Source: Bufo bufo (taxonomy: Eukaryota > Chordata > Amphibia > Anura > Bufonidae). Taken from it: a stretch of 64,000 nucleotides of DNA. A program made the translations under genes and the position numbers. The stretch is taken from contig NC_053392.1 in assembly GCF_905171765.1 (NCBI RefSeq), positions 405,398,565 to 405,462,564 on the forward strand, given 5' to 3'. Numbering within the stretch: the first letter of the stretch is position 1; every line of letters starts with the position of its first letter. Below are positions 10,991 through 22,929 of this stretch, piece after piece. The notes under the pieces are model-generated. The model saw only the letters and a program-made list of their open reading frames with translations. It was not told the DNA's origin and did no database searches.

Positions 10991-11701
10991 TGTTGCACCC
11001 TGCTCCCTCTTTTACTGTGCTGGTGCCTCTCTGCGACCACCGCCTCTTCCTCCGAACTACACAGGTCACTTGCATGACCTTGAGTCCTCCACATCATATT
11101 CCACCCAGTCTTCAACCCTGCCCCCCTTGTCGGTCTGCACACTGCAAAAAGCCACAGCAGTTGGCACTTGTGTTTTGTCATAATCCGAGACGTGCTACGG
11201 TGGTCCTCCCATGTACTCATCCTGAAACATAAGTGGTTGGGCATCGGTGCACTCAATCTCTTCCACTTTAGGGGCAGGACTATGTAGATGGCCCTGGGAA
11301 ACCCTGCTAGCAGAGTCATCAAAAAGCAGAAGAGAGTGCTCCATGACTTGGTGCTTGCCTGATTTGCAAGGGGGTGAGTTGAAAGACAGATGGCCATGGG
11401 CTGTAGGTTCCAACTCTGATCTTTCAGCAGGGGACTGGGTTGGAGACAATGCGAAGGAACTGTAGGCACTGTCAGCCCCCCAATATACTATCGCCTGTAC
11501 TTGTTCTGGCCTCACCATTCGTAGAGCCGCATTCGGCCCTACCAAATAACGCTGAAGGTTCTGTCCCCTACTCGCACCTGAGGAAGGTGTTTTACTTGTG
11601 CGTGTAGGTAGCACAGATCGACCACGTCCTCCCCCTGTAACAGGAGCTCCACCAGCAGCACCACGACCAGGGCCACATCCCTTATTTGACGCTCTCCTCA
11701 T
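10990..11701 (-). pseudogene. Inverted second copy of the hAT N-terminal region
   Basis: Read on the minus strand from 11701, the frame begins MRRASNKGCGPGRG, is Gly/Arg-rich, and continues LQRYLVGPNAALRMVRPEQ then VQAIVYWGADSAYSS. This parallels the plus-strand copy at 9432-9947 (basic start, then Q..QVV.WIA.D.ASS). Lower frames continue to about 10990 with the segment DWVEYDVEDSRSCK. The two copies face each other across the 10735-10990 array. I recognise no domain beyond this resemblance, so the hAT assignment is inferred from the partner copy. Confidence 0.4.
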
Positions 11702-11869
11702 TCTATGCGTTCACCCACCAAACTAAAAGATGGTTTATGTCAGGCGACAATGTAACCGCCAATAGTCAACAATTAAGTTCACTGAGAGTAAGGCAGTGCC
11801 GGTGTCATAAAGAGGAAAAATTTCTTGAGGTCACACAACAGTGTGAAGGGCGAATTTTATACAATTACT

Positions 11870-12900
11870 TCACGGTCACAATTTTTTTTTTATTTGTCAA
11901 CCAACAAAGTAACTGCAGTATTGACTGGTTGTATTTGACTGTGACACCAAATGTAGTGTTTTGCACAAAATGGGTGTTTTTTTTTTAAACCAGAATATAA
12001 CAGCGGTATCTAACGCTTGTATTTGACTGTGACAAATGCAGCAAAAGGCCCCAGATGTAGGGTCTTGCACAAAATGGGTGTAATTTTAAAACCAGAATAT
12101 AACAGCAGTATATAACGCTTGTATTTGACTGTGACAAATGCAGAAAAGGCCCCAGATGTAGGGTCTTGCACAAAATGGGTATTTTTTTAATACTAGAATA
12201 TAACAGCAGTATCTAACGCTTGTATTTGACTGTGACAAATGCAGTAAAGGCCCCAGATGTATTATCTTTCACAAAATGGGTGTTTTTTTAAACCCAGAAT
12301 ATAACTGCAGTATTTAAAGTTTGTATTGGACTGTCAGAAATGCAACAAATGCCGCAAATGTATTATCTTGCCCAAAATAGGTGTTTTTAATAACAGAATA
12401 TAACAGCAGTATCTAACGCTTGTATAGGACTGTGAGAAATGCAGCAAAGGCCGCAAATTTATTATCTTACCCAATATGTGTTTTTTTTAATACCAGAATA
12501 TAATAGCAGTATCTAACGTTTGTATTGGACTGTCAGAAATGCAGCAACGGCCACACATGCATTATCTTGCCCAAAATGGGTGTTTTTTTAAACCCAGAAT
12601 ATAACAGCAGTATCTAATGCTTGTATTGGACTGTCAGAAATGCAGCAAAGGCCGCAAATGTATTATCTTGCTTAAAATGTTTTTTTTTTTTTAATACCAG
12701 AATATAACAGCAGTATCTAATGCTTGTATTGGACTGTCATAAATGCAGCAAAGGACGCAAATGTATTATCTTGACCAATATGTGTGTTTTTTTTTTTTTA
12801 CCAGAATATAACAGCAGTATCTAACGCTTGTATTGGACTATCAGAAATGCAGCAAAGACCGCAAATTTATTATCTTGCCCAAAATGGGTGTTTTTTTTAA
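11870..12900 (+). repeat. Tandem array of ~101 bp units, about 10 copies
   Basis: CCAGAATATAACAGCAGTAT recurs roughly every 101 bp (about 11990, 12092, 12193, 12293, 12393, 12494, 12594, 12699, 12800). Each unit then has CGCTTGTAT..GACTGT and ATTATCTTGC.CAAAATGGG and ends in a T-run. Copies differ by about 5-15%. The array is internal sequence of the hAT remnant and is not coding. Confidence 0.93.
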
Positions 12901-13183
12901 GTCCAGCGTGAAGGAGCCCAGCACTGCCCTGCATCCTCCGAATCTCCTCCTTGCTCCCCGACGTCACAAAGCTAGAGCGCCAAAATCTCGTGATGCGCGA
13001 GCTAGCGCAATGCGCAGTGTCGGCATAGTGTTCCTTCCCTGTACTGGCATCAGCCTCAGGGAACGAACTGGGCATGCGCTAGCTCACGCATCGCGAGATT
13101 ACGGCGCTCTAGCTTTGTGACGTCGGGGAGCAAGGAGGAGATTCGGAGGATGCAGAGCGGTGCTGGGCTACTTCACGCTGGAC
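12901..13183. repeat. Fold-back with ~115 bp inverted arms
   Basis: GTCCAGCGTGAAG at 12901 pairs with CTTCACGCTGGAC ending at 13183. Pairing continues through GACGTCACAAAGCTAGAGCGCC and its complement with few mismatches. The centre is about 13042. It abuts the tandem array on the left and MITE-end sequence on the right. No clear target duplication was found. Confidence 0.88.
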
Positions 13184-13365
13184 TCATCTCCGGAACAGGA
13201 CTCATCTAAGATTAATTTGCATATCTATCAAATCGTTTTTTTGGCACAATAAAAGCACACAGAGCTATAGGGACTGGATATTGCGGATGTGCTAGCGGCG
13301 ATCTAGCAGCCCATATCCTCAGCTCTATTCACAAAATCCAGGTGACAGGTTCCCTTTAAACATTT
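13184..13365 (-). mobile_element. Partial DNA-transposon end ending GGTGACAGGTTCCCTTTAAA
   Basis: Read inward from 13362, the sequence begins TTTAAAGGGAACCTGTCACC, a terminus I associate with short amphibian DNA transposons. No partner end is visible on the left, so it may be the outer part of a larger element that includes the fold-back, or a fragment. Confidence 0.4.
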
Positions 13366-14371
13366 GCTTTTAGTGGGACTGCTGTATATTCTAATGTGTC
13401 TGAGGGCAGGGCTACAGTCCGAAGACAGCAGAAAGAAGAAGGATTGTGCATGTTGGATTTAAGCATGCCAGATTCTTTCTTGCTATTAGAGACAAGCAGC
13501 TGCCAGACGTATCTGGCAAAGAATCCTGCACAACAGCTTTCCAATATGTATGGTCACCATAAGTGCTATCTCCAGTAATGGCAGCATAATATATTTTTTG
13601 AAACCGGCCTTATAGCAGTACCTGGAAAAATATTAATGAACCACAATGCTTAGAGTGAACAGTGTTATAGGTCCCTCCCAGATGTAAGTTTTAAAGTATA
13701 TGCAATTATTTGCATAAAAATTGCAATAGAACCATTAAAATTCTGAACTAAAATATCCCTCTCATGCACATTCAGTTTAACGGATATTGCTGGGTGACAG
13801 CATTTACAGTGTTTCAGTTTTCGTTTTAAAAAAAAGTACTAACTGTAAATACTACAGAGAAATTGATGTAGCTTTAAACTTAAAAAAAATAATAATCTGG
13901 TTTTGTGTTTACTTCCTAGATACCTGTATAAGACATCAGAGATCATATTTGGCTTGACAATTGTCTAATTATATGCATATATAGCTTATTTTTATGTTTG
14001 TTAGGTTTGTAATGTATAATTTCTAGTCACCATTTTTATGCATTTTCTTAGTAAATACATTACTGGGTGTTCCCTAATACCCTAACCTTTAATACATGTA
14101 ACTGCCACAATTTCTAGTGTGGAGAAATACTTAAGGATGCTTTTATGAATAGGCTTTTCTGGCATTTTTTTTTTTGCACTTTAATTTTTTTGTGTGATCA
14201 AAACTCCAGCTCCAGAAGTAAGCTGAAGGTTTATGGGAAATATGAAACATAGGAAACACAAGCACTTTTTTGGCAACAATATTTTTCTTAATCGGGTGGT
14301 GTCTTTCTGGCTTCTTTTCAAAAACTCTGTATACCGTAGCTCTTGGCATTTAGTTTGGCTAAAGTATTAAT
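13366..14371. other. No recognisable feature; probable ordinary host DNA
   Basis: AT-rich sequence with short T-runs and A-runs. No repeat, splice-bounded open frame or RNA gene could be supported. It ends at the left target-site copy (14364-14371) of the large hAT-like composite, so together with 53014 onward it probably represents the original locus. Confidence 0.5.
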
Positions 14372-14568
14372 TAGAGATGAGCGAATCGAAGCTGATGAAG
14401 TGGAATTCTATCTGAATTTCAGGAATTATTCGTTTCGCACCGATGTCGAATTCCCTCACGCTTCGTGGTAACGAATTGCTTTTGTTCCTAAAATGGCTGC
14501 TGCACATGTTAGGACATGGAGCAAGGAACTCTGGGAACAAGGGATCACCCGTAATGCCATGCATGCAG

Positions 14569-14614
14569 CCAATCAGCAGCCAGCCAGCCCTGTGATGTCA
14601 CAGCCCTATAAATA
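14569..14614 (+). promoter_or_regulatory. CCAAT / CRE / TATA promoter module near the left end of the outer hAT
   Basis: CCAAT lies at 14569-14573, the CRE-like TGATGTCA at 14593-14600 and TATAAATA at 14607-14614, in the order and spacing of a vertebrate RNA polymerase II promoter. It points toward the hAT coding fragment and is about 240 bp inside the element end. Probably the ancestral transposase promoter; current activity is unknown. Confidence 0.55.
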
Positions 14615-16940
14615 TCCTCAGCCATCTTGGATTCAGCCATTTTCCAGTGTACTTAGTGCAGGGAGAATCGTTAGCAGGCGCTAGGGACAGTGCTAGGAAA
14701 AACTTTAAAACTTATATTTTGCTCAATAGAAGTTCAGGGAAAGAGCATTAGAAGTGTAGAGAAAGGATAGGGAGGAATTATTCCACAGTATTGAAGCAGA
14801 ACAGGGTCCAATAGGGGAGTGTACAGCCTGGGTAATAGGAACAATTCTTTTAGACCTTGCTGCACTCACTGGGGATCCAAATTTCCATTATACTGCTGCT
14901 CATTTCAGGCTTGCAATACTTCTGTAATTCCAGCAAACCGTTCTTGTTATTGGGGTCTTATTAGCCTCTGTGCGGTGCAGTTATATATGTTTTGTTTTTT
15001 TCAGGTTTACTATATTGACTTATAAGGATATTCTCAAATTGGTCAACAAAAGTTACTGAAAGTTCCGGAAGGAAGTCCATGCTTGCCAGCGACTCCTATA
15101 CTTAGCTATTGTACGACTCTCCCATGCAGCAATCTCCGCAAATCTGTATATTTGATCCACTTTTCCCATCCATTGAGATATAGATGGAAGGTCAAAAGAG
15201 AACCAAAAGCACAGAATTAAAATGCTAGCTGCACTGGGGAGGTATCTGAAAAGTGGTGGGGGGATCCCTAGTAGAGTTGGTGGGTGAGATTCCCAGCAAG
15301 GCCAATTGAGGTGAAATCGGAACTGAAAGGTTGCAACTCTTGTTGCAATTGCTGAAGATCTCGGACCACCAAGTCTGGATCAAGGGGCAGTTCCGCCAAA
15401 TAAGAAAAAATGATCCTCTCTGTTTTAGACATCTCCAGCAGGTATCCAACCTATTAGTACTATAGAGGCATGTGATATCAGGGGTTTTATACCACCTAGC
15501 TAGGATTTTATAACCATTCTCCTGTGTTCAGACACATCTGGATAACTTGTGAGACGTCAAGAAAAGCTGTGATATCTCTGATGGGGTAAAGGAGATTCCC
15601 AAATCTCTCTCCCAGAGACCTATAAAAGCTGGTTTTGGCATGAGTACGGGAGCACATAGCCTCTTATAAATGTTAGAGATCAGCTTAGTGTGCAATGCAT
15701 GGTCCACAAATAAACTTTCAAATTATGTCAATGGATGCAACAGAGCTTGTTTAGGCACATGCTTGAAGATATTGGAGCGCAGAAATGATATTAAAGGGGG
15801 GAAAAACCTACCTTCTGGGAGAAGTTGTGATATAGCTTCTCCCCCTAGGACCTCACCATCCTCGTTGAATAGAGCCAATACCAGCTGTGTAGAGTTACGA
15901 ATGGAATGAGGTGGACTTTCAAGCAAAGTTAACGGTGCATGAGCTAGTATGTCTGATATTTGAATCAGAGGGGACTGTAGGGGAATGGGGCATTGAGATG
16001 ACTGGAGCCATCTCCAAGCTACAAGTGTTGCTTTAAATATTGGGTTGAGAGGTCTATCCAAACATGGATAACCACTCATCCCAACCAAGAGACCCATAAA
16101 GGGTGATCCAAAGTTTTTTTGCTCCATAGGAACCCAGGACCTACTGAGCTGTCTAGTGAACCAATTAACCATCCTCGATAAAAGAATGGCTCTCCCATAC
16201 AACTCCGGGTCAGGTAGGCCGATCCCACCATAGGGTTTGGTTTTACTAAGGGTGGAATATGCCTAGCATGCCCTCCCTCCCACCCATATAAAGGCCCGGA
16301 TTCGCTGTCTCACTATAGTGTAATGCGATCTCAGTACAGGGATGGGTAATACTTGTTGTAGATACGTCAATTTAGGCAATATCAGTGATGTGACAATAAT
16401 CTTCCTGCCAAACCATGACAGCAAGGAATTTTTTAGTGTGGAAAGCTGATCCGTTACCGATTGTAAGAGCGAAATAGAGTTAAGTCGGAAAAGTGTAGAA
16501 GGATTAGGCCCTATCTTGATACCCAGATAAGTAATATATGGGGTGTCCCAGTTAAAGGGGGTATCAGACCACGTTTGAGTGAGTCAGGGAGGTTTATGCT
16601 TAATATATGGGATTTGTTTATATTAATTTTAAAATTGGAGAAAAGACTAAATTGTTCCAAAATAAGATAAATACAGGGCAGGGCGTTTTGTTGGATTAGT
16701 GGTCATAATGAGTAGATCATCTGCAAAAGCTGCTATTTTATGTTCCTGAAGACCCACCTGGACTCCCTTTATCTCCCCCTCCTTCCTAAACGCCTGCAAT
16801 AAGGATTCCATAACTAGCACAAATAATAAAGGGGATAGAGGGCATCCCTGTCTAGTGCCAATCCGAACTACAAAGGGGGATGAGATAGTGTTATTTATAA
16901 TGGCTGATGCTGAAGCATGTGAATAAAGGGAGAATACATC

Positions 16941-18101
16941 TTTAACCACTTCCCATCTGGGCCCTTTGCCCCCTTCCTGACCAGGCCAAATTTTGCAAAA
17001 CTGACATATCTCACTTTATGTGGTAATAACTTTGGAACGCCTTTATTTATCCAAGTCATTCAGAGATTGTTTTCTCGTGACACATTGTACTTCATGATAA
17101 TCATAAATTTGAGTCAAAATATTTCACCTTTATTTATGAAAAAATCCCAAATTTACCCAAAAATTTGAAAAATTCGCAATTTTCTAAATTTCAATTTCTC
17201 TGCTTTTAAAACAGAAAGTGATACCTCATAAAATATTTATTATTTAACATTCCCCATATGTCTACTTTATGTTGGCATCATTTTGGAAATGTCATTTTAT
17301 TTTTTTAGGACGTTAGAAGGCTTAGAAGTTTAGAAGCAATTCTTCAAATTTTTAAGAAAATTGCCAAAACCCACTTTATAAGGACCAGTTCAGGTCTGAA
17401 GTCACTTTGTGGGGCCTACATAGTGGATACCCCAATAAATGACCCCATTGTAGAAACTACACCCCTCAAGGTATTCAAAACCGATTTTACAAACTTTGTT
17501 AACCCTTTAGGCGTTCCACAAGAATTAAAGGAAAATGGAGATCAAATTTTTAAATTTCACTTTTTTGGCAGATTTTCCATTTTAATCAATTTTTTTCTTT
17601 AACACATCGATGGTTAACAGCCAAACAAAACTCAATATTTATTACCCAGATTCTGCGGTTTACAGAAACACCCCACATGTGGTCGTAAACTGCTGTATGG
17701 GCACACGGCAGGGCGCAGAACATAAGGAACTCCACATGGTTTTTAGATGCCATGTCCCATTTGAAGCCCCCTGATGCACCCTTACAGTAGAAAATCCCAA
17801 GAAGTGACCCCATTTTGGAAACTAGGGGATAAGGTGCCAGTTTTATTAGTACTATTTTTGGGTACATATGATTTTTTGATCATTCATTATAACACTTTAT
17901 GGGGCAAGGTGACCAAAAAATTGGTTGTTTTAGCACAGTTTCTATTTATTTATTTTTACAGCGTTCACCTGAGGGGTTCAGTCAAGTGACATTTTTATAG
18001 AGCAGATTGTTACGGACGTGGCGATACCTAATATGTATACTTTTTCTCATTTATTAAAGTTTTACACAATAATAGCATTTTTGAAACCAAAAAATTATGT
18101 T
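16941..18101. mobile_element. piggyBac-like non-autonomous fragment inside L1 ORF2
   Basis: The sequence begins TTTAACCACTTCCCATC directly after L1 RT sequence, so a TTAA abuts a CCACTT terminus as in the two piggyBac elements of the window. Inside are GACCCCATTGTAGAAAC and GACCCCATTTTGGAAACTAG, related to the tail blocks of those elements. No matching right terminus or second TTAA is seen: the right edge runs into L1 at about 18101, and RT sequence is missing across the junction. A deletion after insertion is the simplest account. Confidence 0.5.
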
Positions 18102-18971
18102 TTAATGTGTCCATGTTCTGAGAGCTATAGCTCGATCAGCCTTTTCAGCCTCACTTGGATTGTATAGAGCATAATAAAAGTTTTGAAACTGTGTGGCAAT
18201 AGCCGAGGTAGTAAGAACCTCTCCCCCACCAGGGACCTTAACCCTATGGATAAAGTTGTGCGATTTCCTCTGTTTGATACGCTGCATCATAAATTTAAAA
18301 GCTTTGTCTCCATGAGCATAATACTTAAATTCGGAATGAAGATAAAACATAGCTGAAGCAGTGTTCAATGGGTTCTTCAATGTTGCTTGTAAATCAGTGA
18401 GTTCAGCGAGATGGTTGTCCACCAAGGATTGTTTATGTAGGTTTTCCAGGATTTGGATCTGAGAAAGAAGTGTATCTATACGGGCTCTTCTATCTTTTTT
18501 GAGCCGAGCACCCATGCATATAAACTGACCTCTCATATATGCCTTATGGGCATCCCACAAAATGTGGTGCGGGGTTTCTGGGAGGGAGTTGAGAGAGAAA
18601 AATTCCTCAAGCAGCTTTTGAGAACGTATTAAAGGCTCTCCAGTCACTCATTTAATCGCCACCTAAATGAAAAAGGCTCCAGGGAGGGCACTAAAATGGT
18701 GAGGAACACAGGAGAATGGTCAGAGAAGTGCATAGTGCCTATATGAGCATGGGTACAAAGCTGTAGATGCTCTTTAGATATGAACAAATAATCAATTCTC
18801 TGATAAGAGCCGTGGACCCTCAAAAAGAAGGTGTAGTTATGCTGGAGGGATTAAGCAGTCTCCAAGCATCTAATAGGGACCAATGTTGTAGTTTTTTCTT
18901 AAGATATCTAAGCGCTTTAGCAGAAATCACAGATTTCTTAGACTTTGAGTCCAAGGTAGGTTCCAATGTTA

Positions 18972-19577
18972 AGTTCATAGGTTTTGGAACCGCGCTGCTG
19001 GGAGCTATGTATTCCGGTCACAGGTGGATGATACAAGGGTGTCAGCCCCTCTCCTTGACAACCAAAGGATATGGTCCTCCCAGACCTCCTCCTCTACAGG
19101 GTTTAAGGGGATAGGCAAGATAGTGAAGCACCCTTGAGAAAGTTGTTCTAAAGGTTTTATTCTACTTACAACAGGTCAGTAGACAAAAGGCATAAAAATA
19201 CAAGATGATCGTCACGTTCCTGGGCAGAAACGTGACGATCATCTTGTATTTTTATGCCTTTTGTCTACTGACCTGTTGTAAGTAGAATAAAACCTTTAGA
19301 ACAACTTTCTCAAGGGTGCTTCACTATCTTGCCTATCCCCTTAAACCCTGTAGAGGAGGAGGTCTGGGAGGACCATATCCTTTGGTTGTCAAGGAGAGGG
19401 GCTGACACCCTTGTATCATCCACCTGTGACCGGAATACATAGCTCCCAGCAGCGCGGTTCCAAAACCTATGAACTTGACTTTGCCAGTGTGAAACCTACC
19501 ACACGAACCCGGGACCAGCAGCAGCGCAAGTAACTGTCCGTGTTGAGACGCAGGACTGACTTTCTGTTTTATTTGTG
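18972..19577. mobile_element. Long near-perfect palindrome plus ~100 bp tail, flanked by 14 bp duplications
   Basis: AGGTTCCAATGTTA occurs at 18958-18971 and again at 19578-19591, framing the insert. Bases 18972-19218 are the near-exact inverse of 19227-19475, with a spacer of about 8 bases centred on 19222. A non-palindromic tail (19477-19577) ends TTTTATTTGTG. The right arm includes AGAATAAAACC, a possible poly(A) signal. L1 endonuclease coding resumes across the duplication. The family is not recognised. Confidence 0.85.
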
Positions 19578-19747
19578 AGGTTCCAATGTTACATTGAGAT
19601 CCCCTCCAAGCTCCACCACACCCTCCTTATATGATTCCAACAGCGAAAGCACCCTATCAAACCAGGTTACCTGGTTAATATTAGGAGTGTAAACATTGAC
19701 AAACGTATATATATATCTGGTTGGAAATGGTCCCCTTGAGCAAGATA

Positions 19748-20483
19748 TACCGTATTTTTCCCTCTATAAAATGCACCGGCCCATAAGACGCACCTAGGTT
19801 TTAGAGGAGGATAATAAGAAACAAATATTTTCCATTACACCTCAGGTCAGACCAGCAATCAGACCCCCAATGTTAATCAGACCTCAGCTTACAGCCCCAA
19901 TCAGACCCCCAATGTTAATCAGACCTCAGATCAGACCCCCAATGCCTCAGATCAGTCCCCCATGTCAGCCATCATGCCCCCATGTCACTCATCATGCCCC
20001 CATGTCACCGATCATGCCCCCCATGTCAGCCATCAGCTCCCCATGTCAGTCATCAGCCCCCCATTGTCAGCCATCATGCCCCCATATCAGCTATCATTCC
20101 CCCATGTCAGCCATCATGCCCCCCCATGTCAGCCATCATGCCCCCCCCATGTCAGCCATCAGCGCAAATAAAATAAAATAAATAACTTACCTCTCCTGCT
20201 CCTGGACGCCACCACTTCTCACCACCAGCGCTCTCTCTCTTCTTCCTGGTTCTCAGCTGTCAGCTGTGAAGGCTGCACACAGTGAGGTCACACAGCCCTG
20301 CACAGCAGACAGTCGAGCGGAGGACCAGGTATCGGTGAGTGCAGATCCTTCACCGCTTCCAGTTACTAATGAAGTGCTTCCAAAATGCAAGCGCTTTATT
20401 AGTATTCGACCCATAAGACGCAGGGGCATTTTCCCCCCACTTTGGGGGGAAAAACAGCATCTTATGGGGCAAAAAATACGGTA
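19748..20483. mobile_element. MITE with TACCGTATTTTT ends and an internal minisatellite
   Basis: The left end ATACCGTATTTTTCCC and right end GCAAAAAATACGGTAT are inverted repeats, each followed inward by a CCCATAAGACGCA phrase and its relative. The interior at about 19935-20165 is a ~24 bp tandem repeat built on CCCCATGTCAGCCATCATG. The target duplication is short or unclear (AT or TA). It interrupts the L1 endonuclease. The apparent Met/Ser/Pro/His frames here come from the minisatellite. Confidence 0.7.
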
Positions 20484-20830
20484 TCTACCTTCTTTATCTT
20501 AAATATGGGAGATATATGTAAATGGAAGGTCTTTTCGAATCCCGATGCTCACACCTCTGGAGGCCGAAGAACCTGATCCGCAGTGCTACCACTGCGAGAA
20601 TAAGGAATGAGAAAGATTCAGGTATATATCAAACTTACAACAAGAAGAAATCACAGCCGGCACTACTCAACGCGGTCCAATGTCAGCAACACTTCTCTTT
20701 CAGCAAACTTAAAATGATAAAAGCATCAGGACCGAGCACTTTTCACTCTTCAAATAGGAGAAGATCTGGCTACACTTGGAGGAGGAGTTAAACCCTTTAA
20801 CATTCAATGATGCTACACATATGTCAGCCA

Positions 20831-22076
20831 TCATTTAATAAGTAAAATGAGGAGGAGTATATGTGTCTAATAAGATACCAGTCACTATAACTAAGCAATT
20901 TACAGGAATACCTGGCCTCCCGAGGCTGAGCACGGTAATTCTTTGGTGAGCCCATGCTTTCCTGTTCAAAAATCAGAGGAAAACAGCAGTACCTGTCATT
21001 TAGAGAAAACAAATGAACAAAAAGAAGAAACTAAACAATATAACGTAAAAAAAACTGTAAAATAAAATATTTAGGGGGCCACTCTGCTTTTCAGTACTGT
21101 ATGGAAATGAATACCCTATTACAGTTAATTGATATAAAACCTATAGTTTATTGTAAACTTCAATGCAACATAAAATATTGCACAAAAATGTGAATGGTGG
21201 ATGTCTCGCTTCCAAACTTGTGTTAGATCAATTCATGCCGTACATTTACCACACATTTGAAACATCAAGACTATACATCATATATATATATAAAATAATT
21301 CATATAAAATGGTATAGTTGGCCCATTTGGATATAAAATAAAAGAAAAAGGAAAAAATGACCCAAAATATCAAAATGACTATGTGATATTCCACCTACTG
21401 CAGTACCTGGATGTACCTAAAATCAATTAGTACAGTATATCAGGTAGTGGTGGATAGCAATATGCAAAGTTCCGATGTTGTTATTTAACAGTTGATATAT
21501 TTTGAGTCGGCTTTATGGCTTTATGGTATTCACAACCAAATGAGTAGTAATATAAAGACAACAGTAACAATTGCAAATTAATTTGATGTGTCACGTTGAG
21601 ATTCCTCTTAGTATATCACATTCATTACTCCTTGTAGAATCTTTTCATTTCATTATCATAGTCTTACTACAAATGAATGCCTCTTATTGTTGTAACACAC
21701 TTGGCAATATGTTACCACTCCTGTAGAAGGCCGCTTGTCTCCCTAGATCTCAAGTTTGTTGCCAGACTTACTCTGTATCTGCCACTTTGCACGCCAGCTT
21801 ACCACGTGGCGTCCCACGTGGTCTATGGTTGTAGCGCTATTCAGACGCTGGAAAGTGAATCAGTCGGAGATCAATGCTGGAGCGATGGTTGGTTCCCGTG
21901 GCCGTTGTCATCTCAGAGGTAGGCTTCTTGTTGACTCAGGGAATAGGTGGTTATATTCCTTCTCACTGATCAGTAAGTGGCAGTCTCCTTGGAGTTGAGG
22001 TCAAAGTTCCAGGTTTTGGAGTGCGAATAATTTCCCAAGGGGTCACTTTAGGCAGTTCAGGTAGTGTGGTTAAGTT
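20831..22076. other. Inter-ORF region of the minus-strand L1, no coding sequence seen
   Basis: Between the end of ORF1 and the start of ORF2 on the minus strand. AT-rich to about 21650, then mixed. I see no frame with similarity and no bounded repeat. It is longer than the ~0.7 kb inter-ORF space of the other L1 (43605-44307), so an unrecognised older insertion is possible. Confidence 0.4.
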
Positions 22077-22398
22077 CTAAGCTACTTCCCAATTTTCAAT
22101 CGGCAGTGGAGACAACTTGAGGTGGTCATGCACTTTATCCAGGTCATTGTAGGATGAGATAAACATGTGGCACCCATCATGGAGGAATGATAATCCAAAT
22201 GTCCATCTGTATAAAATCTTATGAGAATGAAGCCAGTCAGTGAGCGGTTTCAAAGCCCTACGTTTTTCAAAGTGGACTGGGGTAAGTCCTGGAAAATAGT
22301 GATAGAATGATCTTCCCACATCAAAGGAGGAGTATTGTTAGCACAGATGATTATGCCCTCTTTAACAGGAAAGTGCAAAAACTTACAAATTACATCTC

Positions 22399-22418
22399 GG
22401 GGGGGGGGGGGGGGGGGG
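22399..22418. repeat. Homopolymer of 20 G
   Basis: Twenty consecutive G on the plus strand inside the L1 ORF1 remnant. The length is prone to sequencing and assembly error and can form quadruplex structure. Confidence 0.95.
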
Positions 22419-22929
22419 TGCTCAGCAGGCTGAGGTTTTCGGGCAGAGTGACCTGTGCGCCCTTTCTATGGTGACCCCATGTGCAGAGTCCGGTTCCAAC
22501 AAGGTTAATCAAATCTGAACCACCGTTTCAGGTATGTCGCTAGTCTTGGGTATGCCTCTGAAGCGCAAATTATTATGCCTACCCCCATTTTCTTGGTCCT
22601 CCAGAGCTGTATACAGGGAGTTTATATGAGCCTGACACATAGCCATACTGGAGTGTACTGCTTTTTGGTGTAGTATGACTGCCGACTGTACCTCCTCTAG
22701 AGTTTCCACTGTCCATCCAATGTGGCGCACATCTTCTTTAATCGCTGCCAGGTCCAAACTGAGAGGTCCCAGGGTATCTGCTAAGGCCTCCCTCAGGAAT
22801 GTCCATTATATTGGTAGGCTGTCAGGCATGGGGGAGTCCTCCCGACCTCGTTCAGCGCCGTCAGCAGCATGTTGTTTATGCACCGAGGCTCGGTGCTCCA
22901 GGCGCCATCTTGGTTTCTCAGGCTATATA

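Larger units (their letters stand above)
15200..20830 (-). pseudogene. L1 ORF2 (endonuclease and reverse transcriptase), fragmented
   Basis: Order on the minus strand: endonuclease start near 20800 (CSQIFSYLKSEK, then ASRGVSIGIRKDLPF near 20545); endonuclease middle near 19740-19590 (VNVYTPNINQVTWF, GGDLNVTLE); SDHSPV near 18725; the connecting helical region at 18647-18102 (LWDAHKAYMRGQF, YYAHGDKAFKFMMQRIK); RT at 16949-16647 with GTRQGCPLSPLLFVL and AAFADDLLIM intact; C-terminal parts at 16202-15723; and a Cys/His motif at 15449-15225 (TCWRC...CP). About 200 residues of RT between 18102 and 16949 are missing. Numerous stops and frameshifts make it non-functional. Confidence 0.88.

Noticed and set aside
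11985..12890. Regularly spaced repeats considered as a CRISPR array
   Set aside because: Units are contiguous ~101 bp tandem copies with no unique spacers, in a eukaryotic transposon setting.
19870..20181. Pro/Ser/His/Met-rich repeated frames
   Set aside because: Read-through of a ~24 bp minisatellite inside a MITE, open in three frames.
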